DNA of 64,000 nt from UBA1952 sp965246905 (GCA_965246905.1 CBDFFZ010000014.1:327328-391327); one strand, 5' to 3'; counted from the stretch's first letter, positions 19,501 through 27,967 are shown. A program made the numbers and translations. Notes: generated by a model not told the origin, from the sequence alone.

Positions 19501-20229
19501 AGTTCCGGTAAGTGCAGCCGGGGGAGCTAATGTATAAACAGTGCCGCTTGCTGGCCAATTGGCATTGGCATCATTTGCAGTAACAATGCTTGAAGTAGGG
19601 CTGGCGGTGGAAGTAATACTGGTAAACTCTGTAGCCAATACACCACCAACACCAATAGATGCCGAGGCAGATGCGGTGCCGCTGCCATAATGGTATTCAA
19701 TCTTGCTGCCATTCTCATAAAGCCATACCTGCCAGTTCATATTAGTGGCACTGGTAGTAAGGTTGCTGCTTGCGCATTTCCATTGTATCTTAAGGATACG
19801 GTTGGGTGCCACGCCGGTAAGATTGCGTATTACGCCGCCACCACTGGCAGAAGTAGCTGTAGATACATCGTCCCACCAGCCAGATATTTTAGGTACATTA
19901 GCTGTGGAAGACATTGCATTAACGCTCTCAATGGTTACGGCTATACTACCAAATTTTAACAGGCCATTTGAGTTGACTGAATATTGTGTATAATTGGTAC
20001 CGAGGTAGTTAAAATTAAAGCCAAGTGATTGTACAGCAGATGCGGTATTATTGCTGGCAGCAGCCACAAGGCTGCCATACACCGTAGTACCACTGGTGGC
20101 TGTTGCCAGATCTGCGTAAGCGGATGAGCTTGTCGAAAAGGCAAAACGCCGCGCCTGTGCCAGCGTTTTTATTTGTGGCACGGCAAACAGCAAAATCAAA
20201 AAAAGAATTTGTATGATTAATTTTTTCAT
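13597..20229 (-). CDS. Giant T9SS-secreted beta-helix-like surface protein
   Basis: 2210 residues. A signal peptide (residues 1-25, ending LAQA) leads into a beta-sandwich-like region (about 30-250). A very long Asn/Thr/Gly/Ser-rich part (about 300-1200) follows, with recurrent ITxNxIxN and xNNxI/V runs (for example IEIKNNTITNLKG, ISNNIINNITR) that look like right-handed parallel beta-helix rungs. Further beta domains follow (about 1300-2050). The tail has a fibronectin-like segment and a type A T9SS sorting domain (NLYPNPTNDDVMIK ... GVYYIQVAG). It should cross the outer membrane through the type IX system and be anchored or released; adhesion or polysaccharide binding is inferred. The start follows MKK and a clear signal; no promoter box is obvious. 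Confidence 0.85.
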   Translation of the reverse strand: MKKLIIQILFLILLFAVPQIKTLAQARRFAFSTSSSAYADLATATSGTTVYGSLVAAASNNTASAVQSLGFNFNYLGTNYTQYSVNSNGLLKFGSIAVTIESVNAMSSTANVPKISGWWDDVSTATSASGGGVIRNLTGVAPNRILKIQWKCASSNLTTSATNMNWQVWLYENGSKIEYHYGSGTASASASIGVGGVLATEFTSITSTASPTSSIVTANDANANWPASGTVYTLAPPAALTGTKTVYGVAGLNQFVSFTEAVNTLNWVGAGSGGVTFNLAGGNTEIMASGVGSVPAGLLITKGGTAANPVIFQWDGTSTKPILQGGTGIGNYDYVVGIAGQDYITLDGLGIQDPVANNTAAKNMEMGIALFKQQYNTTTGNNGCQHVTIKNCAITLTRNPKSYTNIGYAYYPFMSMGVALVHWTSTHAGSNSGVYWTYSNPNEGIKSAADVHSFNTITGNAIDNCTYGISIEDAWYQSGATLYAGTGNTVGQSGAGNTITNFGPLTGVAYFGGGYKFAIAGIAMGGQQDCDIEYNNVSGCYGETVGSNIKMFSGIWVGMGTGAWALPRVSTSLFKINNNTVNNMNLTVGSNGSTATTSSNGKHLYGITFAANDDGGQIAKGGGNIEIKNNTITNLKGVNGNVMAINSNFEDANVTSFTGNYRAGYQSGGDISISNNIINNITRTGINSNGCISAVYWCHGSKNLFINNNQISAFTLGTTAIAATTQTTGMPLIYTYPVFTNVVRTLVQVTGNKISNCSILATPTSTIPVSFTGIYIKRGGINTLVSKDTITGCSLYNGAGNNAIAYTDLIHVAGQPKTGISTVKIDSCVLTANMRTGIRGAANNGYYAKYRGIVADYASGTQVKNISNNIIDGMTQTATLFNTGSYSMMQGIFTTGKTTVGNTVNIYNNTVNNMSGPVATSTQILTNNVNSFYRYGMVGIAAENWNVLNLYSNNVSGLDAGSASTGPASDNDYLCGPTGILAYNNTAAYATTGNIYNNFVSNLTAPAMRSRTAINGLVVSGLAAKYNVFHNTLTLGGLAGTSTGRLASTTAGAFGVTGLMIATYYYNTKAYTTDYRNNIISVNVAPNAAVANSASNMVVRNYNVTAAGKVPLGTAKTSTGNVYFINSDLHNYIYGQATIYNAAGTGGIRNAYAWSGATINTANNLVNDNIGGASNFNTQCGRYKTFMAGAERQSYAELDNTTNVPVAPPFVNTGIAPNNLKLTNGNVSSAFNPSPVVSPLAITTDYFGTTRGATNVAAGAYETTGVLPAFISGTIAFDFAPINDSICGGNKPLDVTITPPASKPLPAYNAAKAPRLYYRRVYNNNSFAAGNIDANVIPALPLSTSNIAAGASGWRFVNAFSNTGNVYRFNLDLGLLKSTIATTPVYTIEYFVIAETNDGTVCSWSSGDFTANTIACPGSVQLENYTPIPVPADPTTATLDDNSVQDNYSIFRGDDLNRGIESVNNGVVATITGAAASASAGATTTGCIGDSLTVVAHYSVAATGDGAPGSMYRFQVATASNFTGVVQNFDQGDSTFTYAITTTTPQYIRANYLCSGTLLTNTYTDYITITGTTTPANTTSQADLNTCLNQAQNIVMATTTAASHQFWLESPKGKLFNGGLPPTTTNLSTTLSVTPGDTVFNGTWNTYVTASTSSILNKQGYRTATLDGSESGGGDTSSGIMLHVSNVIKLNSVTVKGTTGDGTASSGYKVSLYTPGGYQIYTSGAGSVADGATASIALTNWYIAPGDYLLLLDASTSGTQPTGALAFVNSDFPINVPANGNTAFSVTSGVTDFAIDGQTGAVSYNLSDNYYYFFDLDVNEYCTSPAQSFNWILNPSSCCSTTPVTIAGLVTTGNVSASLVSSTCKKTNGFYYYFDPANPNKLVAAINPNGNDWNPDDVVIDNSGAVGDVSHRSSDGNDSTEVMPYMMTIVHDGDLTVNGGVKVRMYYPNTDLHSIQSLQSAGANAYADSSWFKYEGTQADAVNALTPLGLTGGTKLVVTSTGVEDGINYVQFEGITNFSTFGYAAATSQILAVPLPLTLLDFNAALEGKRVSVEWQTTNEANIDHFEVEHSTDGRLFNVIDKVITLGSATLNSYKGYDEQPVTGNNYYRLKIVEASGKWSYSPTRLVNFGEGSIMAINLYPNPTNDDVMIKATSMIKSVSVFDIQGTRILSRFVNAAQYHLALGSLQTGVYYIQVAGVDGTIVTKSVTRL

Positions 20230-21148
20230 AGTTGTATTTGGTAACTTATTAAATCAAAAGACGACGTTTTTAATTTTCAAAAATTTAGAATTGCAGGAAC
20301 CATTGCGATTATAGATAATTATATAGCTATATTTTAAGCACAAATGCTGGTATGCAATATTTTTAACTAATACTCAAAATCTTCTCTTTTCTTAGCAACT
20401 TTATTCTATTAAAATAAATTTTTATTTTAAACAACTGAAAACCAATAATGATTGTAAGTAGAGCTTGCGGCTTTGAATAAATAAACGGTTATTAGAGCAT
20501 TATAGAACCTTTATTGAACCTATATATGTAAATTAGTGTATTCTGTCCCATCCAGAAAAGCATGGCACAGAATTTATGTACTAATTTATGTTCAACTGGA
20601 ATTCAAAGCGCGCCGCGCGTCAAAGGCTTTGCCTGACGGATATTGGATGTATGGAAAGCATTGCTGAAAACATTTAGTTGTTGCACGCATAAGCAGGTGT
20701 AAAGACGGTCGAAAGGTTTTTACTTAAATAATCCTGTGGTTTCCTCCGAAAAGAGTTCCACCTCTTTTCGGCATCCAACATCAGGATTTTCAATGGATTA
20801 TCATGATTTCTAAAATGCAGAATACCTGACAAGTACTGAATTAAGTCGCTAAAATATTGCGATGATTTAAGCAATTATAATTTAAATCAGGTAGAATATT
20901 TATTACACTCACAATTTAGCGCCTAATTGCTGTTAAAGCAATATGTTAGAATGATGGTTATTGAATTGTTAATTGAATTGCGATTCTAAAGCTATCCGTC
21001 TTGATTCTATTTTTATAGAGACGATTTTTTACTGAAGGCTTATAGCAAGCCATAGAATTAATAGGACAGCATGTTTATTTTACCTTATTGCTGATATCCC
21101 AATATTAACGCACGATATTTGATATATTATTTGTTAAGCGCTTACTTT
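20230..21148. other. Long A+T-rich intergenic region
   Basis: About 920 bases upstream of both the giant secreted-protein gene and the thioredoxin/ApbE operon. It is clearly richer in A+T than its neighbours. A 66-codon minus-strand frame at 20674-20874 has no recognisable features and is not called as a gene. Divergent promoters must lie here, but I cannot place them with confidence. Confidence 0.5.
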
Positions 21149-21592
21149 ATGACACATCGTTTTTCTTCAACCATACTTTTACTTGTGCTGCCATTTTTTC
21201 TGATGTCAACAACCTGGCGAACAGACTTTGACAAAGCCAAGACCGATGCTGCAGCACAGCACAAATTGGTATTACTAAAGTTTTCAGGATCTGATTGGTG
21301 TATCCCATGCATCCGTATGGAAAAAACTGTTTTCAGTACTCCTGCATTTACCGCTTTTGCCGATAGTAGCCTTGTGATGGTTAATGCGGATTATCCACGA
21401 TTAAAAAAGAATCAACCTGTAAAAGCTATTTCGAACCAAAACGATGCACTCGCATCCGTTTACAATAAAGAAGGGCATTTCCCGCTTACCCTGCTTCTAT
21501 CGGCAGATGGTAAGGTATTAAAAAGCTGGGATGGGTACAACGGCGCTACACCAGCCGAATTTATTACCCAGATCAATGCGGTAAGGAAATGA
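21149..21592 (+). CDS. Exported thioredoxin-like protein of ApbE operon
   Basis: 147 residues. A signal peptide (about 1-22) puts the protein in the periplasm. The thioredoxin fold has the redox motif SDWCIPC (Cys51, Cys54) and the cis-proline in GHFPLT (Pro112). It should reduce or exchange disulphides. The C-terminal part has DGYNGAT (residues 128-134), which resembles the flavinylation consensus recognised by ApbE enzymes. I chose ATG at 21149 because an upstream TTG start would break the signal peptide. The stop overlaps the ApbE start by four bases, so translation is coupled. Confidence 0.85.
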   Translation: MTHRFSSTILLLVLPFFLMSTTWRTDFDKAKTDAAAQHKLVLLKFSGSDWCIPCIRMEKTVFSTPAFTAFADSSLVMVNADYPRLKKNQPVKAISNQNDALASVYNKEGHFPLTLLLSADGKVLKSWDGYNGATPAEFITQINAVRK

Positions 21593-22539
21593 TGGCAACA
21601 GATGAACCTGTTACTGCCAGAAAATTTAGCCAGTCAATACGACTGATGGGTAACAACTTTGTATTTACTGTAGTCACAGAAGATGATGAAAATGCCCATA
21701 ATTGCATTGGCAAGGCCATTCAAGAAGTACAGCGGATCGAGCGGTTGCTCACCACCTTCAGCGAGGATAGTGAGACAGCTAAAATCAACGCTGGTGCCGG
21801 CCTGCACCCTGTTGCTGTAAGCCGTGAAGTTTTTGAGCTGATCAAGCGGGCACAACGTATTTCAGCGTTAACGCAAGGGGCTTTTGATTTGTCTTATGGC
21901 TCAATCGACAAGCGCTTCTGGAACTTTGATATTTATATGACCGCATTGCCGGACCGGGAGGCAGAGTTGGCCAGCATCCGCCTGATCAATTATCAGAACA
22001 TAGTTCTTAATGAAAAAGATCATACTGTTTTCTTCAAAGAAAAAGGCATGCGGATCGGGTTTGGCGGCATTGGAAAAGGGTATGCTGCTTTTATGGCTGC
22101 GGAACTATTGAAAAGTGCAGGTATCGAAAGTGGTGTTGTGAACGCAGCCGGCGACTTGCTGGCATGGGGCAATCAACCCGATGGCCGTCCCTGGACAATT
22201 GGTATTGCGGATCCGGATCACAAAAGCACTGTTTTTTCATCGTTTAAAATTTCCGGCCTGGCAGTAGCTACTTCCGGCAATTATGAAAAATTTGCGACGA
22301 TAGATGGCCGGCGCTATAGCCATACTATTGACCCTAAAACCGGCTTTCCGGTATCTGGTATAAAAAGCGTTACCATTATTTGCCCCAATGCAGAATTAGC
22401 GGATGCATTGACCACGCCGGTAATGGTCATGGGCGTTAAAGCAGGGCTCGGTATGATCAATCAAATGAACGGTATTGCCTGCGCTATTATGGATGATGCC
22501 GGTGCACTTCACACTTCTAAAAATATCCGTTTAAGATGA
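21589..22539 (+). CDS. apbE: FAD:protein FMN transferase (ApbE family)
   Basis: 316 residues. ApbE enzymes transfer FMN from FAD to a Ser/Thr of a target protein, with Mg2+. Family motifs are present: GFGGIGKGYAA (158-167), VNAAGDLLAWG (184-194), the FAD/metal motif YSHTIDPKTG (243-252) and the metal-ligand region ELADALTTPVM (269-279). Unlike most ApbE proteins, no signal peptide or lipobox is visible, so it would act in the cytoplasm or its export is unusual. The target is unknown: the operon encodes an exported thioredoxin, a DUF4266 lipoprotein and a DUF3570 outer-membrane protein. It overlaps both neighbours by four bases. Confidence 0.9.
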   Translation: MMATDEPVTARKFSQSIRLMGNNFVFTVVTEDDENAHNCIGKAIQEVQRIERLLTTFSEDSETAKINAGAGLHPVAVSREVFELIKRAQRISALTQGAFDLSYGSIDKRFWNFDIYMTALPDREAELASIRLINYQNIVLNEKDHTVFFKEKGMRIGFGGIGKGYAAFMAAELLKSAGIESGVVNAAGDLLAWGNQPDGRPWTIGIADPDHKSTVFSSFKISGLAVATSGNYEKFATIDGRRYSHTIDPKTGFPVSGIKSVTIICPNAELADALTTPVMVMGVKAGLGMINQMNGIACAIMDDAGALHTSKNIRLR

Positions 22540-22760
22540 AATATTTCATGCTGACGGTCTTGCTGTTATGTGCGGCTGGATCCTGCATCCTTCCAGGCTG
22601 TGCTTCGGTGAAGCCCTACCAAAAAGCTTATCTCAATGATGCGGAAATGGAGCTGGCAGCCCGTAAAAGTGAGAAGTCAGAGAACAGTTTTCAATCGTAC
22701 CGTGAAGGTGCGGCAGGCGCCAATGGCGGCAAAACCGGTGGTGGCTGCGGCTGTAACTAA
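22536..22760 (+). CDS. DUF4266 small lipoprotein
   Basis: 74 residues. A lipoprotein signal ends at LPGC (Cys22). The mature part contains the family hallmark VKPYQKAYLNDAEM and a Gly-rich tail ending GGGCGCN with two Cys. DUF4266 proteins occur beside ApbE, DUF3570 and thioredoxin genes, and the function is not known. The Cys tail could bind a metal or exchange disulphides with the operon's thioredoxin (inference). The start overlaps the apbE stop. Confidence 0.9.
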   Translation: MKYFMLTVLLLCAAGSCILPGCASVKPYQKAYLNDAEMELAARKSEKSENSFQSYREGAAGANGGKTGGGCGCN

Positions 22761-22774
22761 TTCCATACATAACG

Positions 22775-23962
22775 ATGAAAAAACTTTCCTTAGCGGCCCT
22801 TGCTTTAGTCTTTAAAGCTGTTGTTGTGATTGGCCAGACAGCGCCTACAGACACTACAGCTTATACAGATCGCAAACTGCATGTCGATGAGATCAACCTG
22901 GTATCCAGCTACTATATTCAGAATGGGGATAACTCTGCGGTAACCGGTGGCGTAGGCACAGAGCACCTAACTGATTTCGCCAATACACTGGATATAAAAC
23001 TGGTGCGTCACGGAAAGAACCGGCTGCAGCACAGCTTCAACTTTGAGCTGGGCATAGATGCCTACACGTCCGCGTCCTCCGACAAGATTGATCCATCTAC
23101 CGTTTCATCTGCATCATCAAGCGATACACGCATTTATCCATCACTCAACTGGACGGTGAAGAATGAGCAGAAAGGCTTGTCAGCCGGCATCACCGGATCG
23201 TTTTCTACGGAGTATGATTACAAGTCTTATGGCCTTGGGCTCAATTTTGCGAAGAACTCACTGGATAATAACCGTGAGCTATCCCTGAAACTTCAGGCCT
23301 ACTGGGACACCTGGAAAGTGATCCTGCCTATTGAGCTGCGAACGCATGGCGAAAAAGAAGAAGGCTACAGTCCGCGCAATTCCTACAGCGCATCCTTGTC
23401 CTACTCGCAAGTGATCAATACAAGATTACAAGCCACGGTGCTGGTGGATGGTATTTACCAGGAAGGGTTGCTGGCGACCAAATATCAACGGGTTTATTTC
23501 CAGGATAATTCTGAGCAATCGGAAGTACTGCCGGACAAGCGTTTTAAGCTACCTTTTGGAGTGCGGCTGAACTATTTCGCGGGAAGCCGCTTCATTCTGC
23601 GTGGATACTACCGCTATTACATGGATGACTGGGGGGTAAAGGCGCATACGATAAGCCTGGAAGTGCCGGTAAAGATCAATCCATATTTGTCGGCAAGTCC
23701 ATTTTACCGGTATTATACTCAGACTGCTGCAGATTATTTTGCGCCTATCAACCAGCATATCACAACCGATAACTATTTTACCAGCGACTACGATCTCTCT
23801 GCATTCAGCAGCAATTTTGTAGGGCTTAATGTTCGGTACCTACCAGAGAAAGGAGTATTGGGCATCCGCCAATGGAAAATGGCTGAGTTGCGCTATGGGC
23901 ACTACATTCGGAGCAATGGGCTCACTTCAGATGTTTTTACCTTAAATGTTCAGTTTAAATAA
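22775..23962 (+). CDS. DUF3570 outer-membrane beta-barrel protein
   Basis: 395 residues with a signal peptide (about 1-21, ending IGQT) and a long run of alternating aromatic/polar strands that end in a typical outer-membrane C-terminal strand (DVFTLNVQFK). It matches DUF3570, a family found with DUF4266 and ApbE. It should form a porin-like barrel, perhaps the outer-membrane end of the redox module. It starts 14 bp after DUF4266 and ends the operon. Confidence 0.85.
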   Translation: MKKLSLAALALVFKAVVVIGQTAPTDTTAYTDRKLHVDEINLVSSYYIQNGDNSAVTGGVGTEHLTDFANTLDIKLVRHGKNRLQHSFNFELGIDAYTSASSDKIDPSTVSSASSSDTRIYPSLNWTVKNEQKGLSAGITGSFSTEYDYKSYGLGLNFAKNSLDNNRELSLKLQAYWDTWKVILPIELRTHGEKEEGYSPRNSYSASLSYSQVINTRLQATVLVDGIYQEGLLATKYQRVYFQDNSEQSEVLPDKRFKLPFGVRLNYFAGSRFILRGYYRYYMDDWGVKAHTISLEVPVKINPYLSASPFYRYYTQTAADYFAPINQHITTDNYFTSDYDLSAFSSNFVGLNVRYLPEKGVLGIRQWKMAELRYGHYIRSNGLTSDVFTLNVQFK

Positions 23963-23980
23963 GCCGCAATAGCTGTTTAT

Positions 23981-24352
23981 TTAATTATTCGGATAGCCAT
24001 TATCCAGCCAGCATTTTACGAGAGTGTATTCTGTGCTGTCTAAGGGATAGTCGTCCGGCATCTGTCGGTCTGTGATCACATAATAATAAAGTTGCCCATC
24101 CTGCAAGGGAATTTTAAGGTCCTCATATCGAGAGAAATCCTGCAGCATGCTTACCCCATTATGGCAACCACTCTTCGCGCAGGTGATAGCGAAAATAGGT
24201 TGGATTTCTTTCTTGAAGGATGGCGTATTCCCATGGCAACTATCACCGGTCGGCTGAATGGCTGTATTCATAGCTTTGTGTGTGCAGGCCGATACGCTGG
24301 CTATACCACCTGTTATCAATAATAGCTTTGAAAACCTAATTATCAATTGCAT
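23981..24352 (-). CDS. Lipoprotein with CX4CH cytochrome-like motif
   Basis: 123 residues. A lipobox gives Cys23 (SVSAC). The mature part has FKKEIQPIFAITC followed by KSGCHNG, that is C58-x4-C63-H64, and later DRQMPDDYPLDSTEY and VKCWLDNGYPNN. This arrangement is seen in small Bacteroidota c-type-cytochrome-like proteins in which a CX4CH replaces CXXCH. Haem binding is therefore possible but unproven. It lies 18 bp past the DUF3570 gene, on the opposite strand, so the two ends converge. Confidence 0.65.
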   Translation of the reverse strand: MQLIIRFSKLLLITGGIASVSACTHKAMNTAIQPTGDSCHGNTPSFKKEIQPIFAITCAKSGCHNGVSMLQDFSRYEDLKIPLQDGQLYYYVITDRQMPDDYPLDSTEYTLVKCWLDNGYPNN

Positions 24353-24650
24353 CTGCCAAATCTAATACGCTAACAATAACTCAGGATGAATTAACGAAGG
24401 AGTGTAATTAAATGACCCCTGTCAATTGCAACCCTATTGCTCATCATGGTTTTTACGCTGAAATGGAACCAATTTCGTGGAAATTTATCTCCATGACTAG
24501 AATATTCCTTCTTTCGGATACAGCATCACTTGCGGGCAGCACATAGCCGGAGCAGCGCGTCCCTGTTCCTTCGTAAAAGCTTCATCAGGGATATTGTAAA
24601 AGCAAATCGAATACCCGTTTTCATGTGTCATCGATCATCTTCTTACCTCG

Positions 24651-27188
24651 ATGTTTAAAACTCAAATCATGAAGGAAGCTTTCGAAAACCGCAAAGCAGA
24701 AGGCTTAACAACGAAAGAAGTTAATGAGTCAAGGAAAAGATACGGAACCAATGAATTAAGCTACAAGCAGGAAAATGGAATTTGGACGGCCGTGAAAAGC
24801 GTAGTTAGGGAACCAATGATTCTTCTTTTACTGGTTGCGGCGCTCATCTATTTCATAAGTGGAAAAACAGGTGACGGCTTGTTTCTCTTAGCAGCAGTTG
24901 TGCTGGTGGCAACGATTTCCCTTTACCAGGATTCCAGAAGCAGGAATGCGCTGGATAAACTTCGGGCCCTTACAAAACCATCAGCCAAAGTGATCCGGGA
25001 CGCAAAAGCCATCCGGATAAAGAGCGAGGAGGTGGTGATTGGAGATCACCTGATTGTTGAGGAAGGTGGCTCGATTGCGACAGACGGAATAATTATCGTG
25101 TCGCATGATTTTTCCGTGAATGAATCTATACTGACCGGCGAATCTTTGGCGGTATTTAAGGACGCCGAGAAGCCTGATCACGAAGTATTTGCAGGAACAA
25201 CGGTAGCCAGTGGAAGCGCGGAAATTCGGGTAAACGCCATTGGCAATGGGACGCGGATCGGCAAGATTGGTAAAAGCCTTGGGGCTATTCCGGAAGAGCC
25301 GACACCTTTGGAAATGCAGATTGGCAGTTTTGTAAAGATCATGGTCATTGCGGGTGCAATTGTTTTCGCCATTGTCTGGGCCATCAACTATTTTAAATCC
25401 TACAACTTCCTCGATAGCTTACTGAAAGCATTGACGCTTGCAATGAGTATCCTGCCGGAAGAGATTCCCGTGGCCTTCACCACTTTTATGGCATTAGGTG
25501 CATGGCGACTGATGAAATTAGGGATTGTGATAAAGCAAATGAAAACTGTGGAAACGCTAGGTAGTGCTACGGTAATCTGTACCGATAAAACAGGCACGCT
25601 TACGGAAAACAGGATGAGCCTGGCGAAGGTTTTCGTTATTGGTAAAGCTTCGGTTTCATACCCTGATGCTTTTAATAAGGAGCAGGAAAAAGACCTGATC
25701 CGCACGGCTATGTGGGCAAGCGAACCGGTGCCTTTTGATCCCATGGAAATAGCCCTGCATGAGGCGTACACAAAGACGGTCCAGATTGATGAGCGTTCCC
25801 TATTTCAACTAACGCATGAGTATCCATTAGGCGGTATGCCTCCTATGATGACCCATATTTTTGAAGACAAAGCAGGTCATCGCATCATTGCAGCTAAAGG
25901 CGCACCAGAAGCGTTGATAAATGTATCCAATATTAGTCAGGATGAAAAAGAGGCGATACATAAGGCTATACAAACACTCGCGTCAGAGGGCTATCGCATA
26001 CTGGCAGTTGGAGAAGCACTGTTTGAGGGAAACGCATTTCCCAAAGCACAGCAGGATTTCAAATTTGCCTTTAAAGGTTTACTTGCTTTCTACGATCCAC
26101 CAAAGGCAAACATTCAAAAAGTGTTGCAGGACTTTTATAAAGCCGGAATCAAGGTAAAAATAATCACCGGCGACAACGCACTGACAACCTCCGCCATTGC
26201 CCGTCAAATTGGTTTCGTAGGCGCAGAAAAAAGCATAGCAGGCGATGAACTGATGAAGCTGGATGACACCAAATTGCGGTTGCAGGTTATGAAAAAGCAA
26301 ATATTCACCCGGATGTTTCCCGAAGCCAAACTAAAAATTATCAATGCCCTTAAAGCACAGCATGAAATAGTGGCAATGACTGGTGATGGTGTCAACGATG
26401 GCCCGGCATTAAAAGCAGCACATATCGGCATTGCAATGGGTAAGAAGGGTACTGAAATAGCTAAGGAAGCCGCAACCCTTATCCTGCTGGAAGATGATCT
26501 TTCAGCAATGGTAACAGCTATTGCTATGGGGCGAAAAATCTATGCGAACTTGAAAAAGGCAATCCGGTACGTTATATCGATACACATTCCGATCATACTA
26601 ACTGTCTTTATTCCCCTGGCTTTAGGCTGGATCTACCCCAATATTTTTACCCCGGTTCATATCATCTTCCTCGAATTAATTATGGGGCCTACCTGCTCTA
26701 TCATCTACGAAAATGAACCTATAGAACATAATGCGATGACCCAACCGCCAAGGCATTACACGACCTCTTTCTTTAAACCTGCTGAGCTATTGTTAAGTGT
26801 TCTGCAAGGCTTAGCGATCACCATAGGAACACTGGCCGTATATCAATATTCTGTGAGCAGGAGTTATGATGAAGCGTTGACCCGAACTATGGTGTTCCTG
26901 GTGCTCATTACCGCAAATATTATTTTAACGCTTGTAAACCGCTCCTTTTACTACTCGGTCTTTACTACAATGCTTTATAAAAACAACCTCGTTTTGCTTA
27001 TAAATGTCATTACCATTTCAATTACATCCTTGCTGTTCTTTTTGCCACCGCTGACCCGCTTTTTCAAGTTCGGGCAACCGGATTTACAGCAGTTAGTTAT
27101 TGGCGCTTTAATTGGATTATTTTCTGTGCTTTGGATTGAGCCGCTAAAATGGTTCAGGCGCGTAAAATCGAAGCAACCTACAAACTGA
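24651..27188 (+). CDS. P-type cation-transporting ATPase
   Basis: 845 residues with all P-type ATPase landmarks: actuator TGES (from residue 162), phosphorylation motif DKTGTLT (Asp312), nucleotide-binding KGAPE, hinge TGDGVNDGP, and about ten membrane helices. The helix-4 motif is PEEIPV, found in a Ca2+/Mn2+-like branch (P2-type) in bacteria; the ion cannot be named safely. An alternative start at ATG 24669 is possible. It stands before the YoaK gene. A second, truncated ATPase lies 0.9 kb further on, on the other strand. Confidence 0.9.
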   Translation: MFKTQIMKEAFENRKAEGLTTKEVNESRKRYGTNELSYKQENGIWTAVKSVVREPMILLLLVAALIYFISGKTGDGLFLLAAVVLVATISLYQDSRSRNALDKLRALTKPSAKVIRDAKAIRIKSEEVVIGDHLIVEEGGSIATDGIIIVSHDFSVNESILTGESLAVFKDAEKPDHEVFAGTTVASGSAEIRVNAIGNGTRIGKIGKSLGAIPEEPTPLEMQIGSFVKIMVIAGAIVFAIVWAINYFKSYNFLDSLLKALTLAMSILPEEIPVAFTTFMALGAWRLMKLGIVIKQMKTVETLGSATVICTDKTGTLTENRMSLAKVFVIGKASVSYPDAFNKEQEKDLIRTAMWASEPVPFDPMEIALHEAYTKTVQIDERSLFQLTHEYPLGGMPPMMTHIFEDKAGHRIIAAKGAPEALINVSNISQDEKEAIHKAIQTLASEGYRILAVGEALFEGNAFPKAQQDFKFAFKGLLAFYDPPKANIQKVLQDFYKAGIKVKIITGDNALTTSAIARQIGFVGAEKSIAGDELMKLDDTKLRLQVMKKQIFTRMFPEAKLKIINALKAQHEIVAMTGDGVNDGPALKAAHIGIAMGKKGTEIAKEAATLILLEDDLSAMVTAIAMGRKIYANLKKAIRYVISIHIPIILTVFIPLALGWIYPNIFTPVHIIFLELIMGPTCSIIYENEPIEHNAMTQPPRHYTTSFFKPAELLLSVLQGLAITIGTLAVYQYSVSRSYDEALTRTMVFLVLITANIILTLVNRSFYYSVFTTMLYKNNLVLLINVITISITSLLFFLPPLTRFFKFGQPDLQQLVIGALIGLFSVLWIEPLKWFRRVKSKQPTN

Positions 27189-27241
27189 TCAATAAAGCTG
27201 CATGCACAAAACCGATCGTTTAGATAAAAACACCCCAGCTC

Positions 27242-27967
27242 ATGTTCCGGCATAAAGGGAAGGGAAGGACTTACCTTCATAACCTGAGATTGGCATCCAT
27301 CCTTTCTTTCGTAGCTGGCATTGTCAATGTTACAGGGGTATTATCGGTCAAGGTGCTTACTACTAACGTAACCGGTCATTTTGCTTATTTCACCGAGGAG
27401 ATTTCCAGGAAAAATTACGGAACGGCGTTCGTTTACTTGCTTTTCATAGGCTCATTCCTATTAGGTGCCTTTAGTTCAAATCTGTTGATAGAAATAGTCT
27501 CCAGAGCAAAGCCAGCATTTACTTACAGTGTGCCAATGACCCTTGAAATACTATTACTTGCCATTGTGGGCCTAAAGACTAGCCAATCAAATACCACTAT
27601 TGCCGGCGCTCAGCTAATTGCATGTACCCTTCTATTTGCTATGGGGCTGCAAAATTCACTGGTTACAAAAGCATCTCAGTCAGTGGTACGAACAACCCAT
27701 CTTACCGGCTTGTTCACCGATTTGGGAATTGAATTATCACAGTTATTCTTCTATCGGAAAACGGTGCAATTCCAGCAGCTAACAAAGAGCATCTACCTGA
27801 AAATAACCATTATCGGCTGCTTCTTTTCAGGTTGTATTGTTGGGGGATTTTCCTTTAGGTACCTTGAACTAAAAACATTGCTAATAGCTGCACTTGCTTT
27901 AATTGCAGCTTTGTTTTATGATAGGATCCGGTTTCATTACTACCAATTTACGAGAAAATTTCACTGA
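27242..27967 (+). CDS. YoaK/DUF1275 membrane protein
   Basis: 241 residues with six probable membrane helices. It matches the YoaK (DUF1275) family in SFVAGIVNVTGVL, TTNVTGHFAYF and AMGLQNSLVTKASQSVVRTT-type segments. Function is not established; members are inner-membrane proteins, possibly transporters. It lies 53 bp after the P-type ATPase and could share its transcript. No terminator is seen between the two. Confidence 0.85.
   Translation: MFRHKGKGRTYLHNLRLASILSFVAGIVNVTGVLSVKVLTTNVTGHFAYFTEEISRKNYGTAFVYLLFIGSFLLGAFSSNLLIEIVSRAKPAFTYSVPMTLEILLLAIVGLKTSQSNTTIAGAQLIACTLLFAMGLQNSLVTKASQSVVRTTHLTGLFTDLGIELSQLFFYRKTVQFQQLTKSIYLKITIIGCFFSGCIVGGFSFRYLELKTLLIAALALIAALFYDRIRFHYYQFTRKFH

Noticed and set aside
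20674..20874. 66-codon minus-strand ORF in the A+T-rich spacer
   Set aside because: Short, no homology and no start signal.
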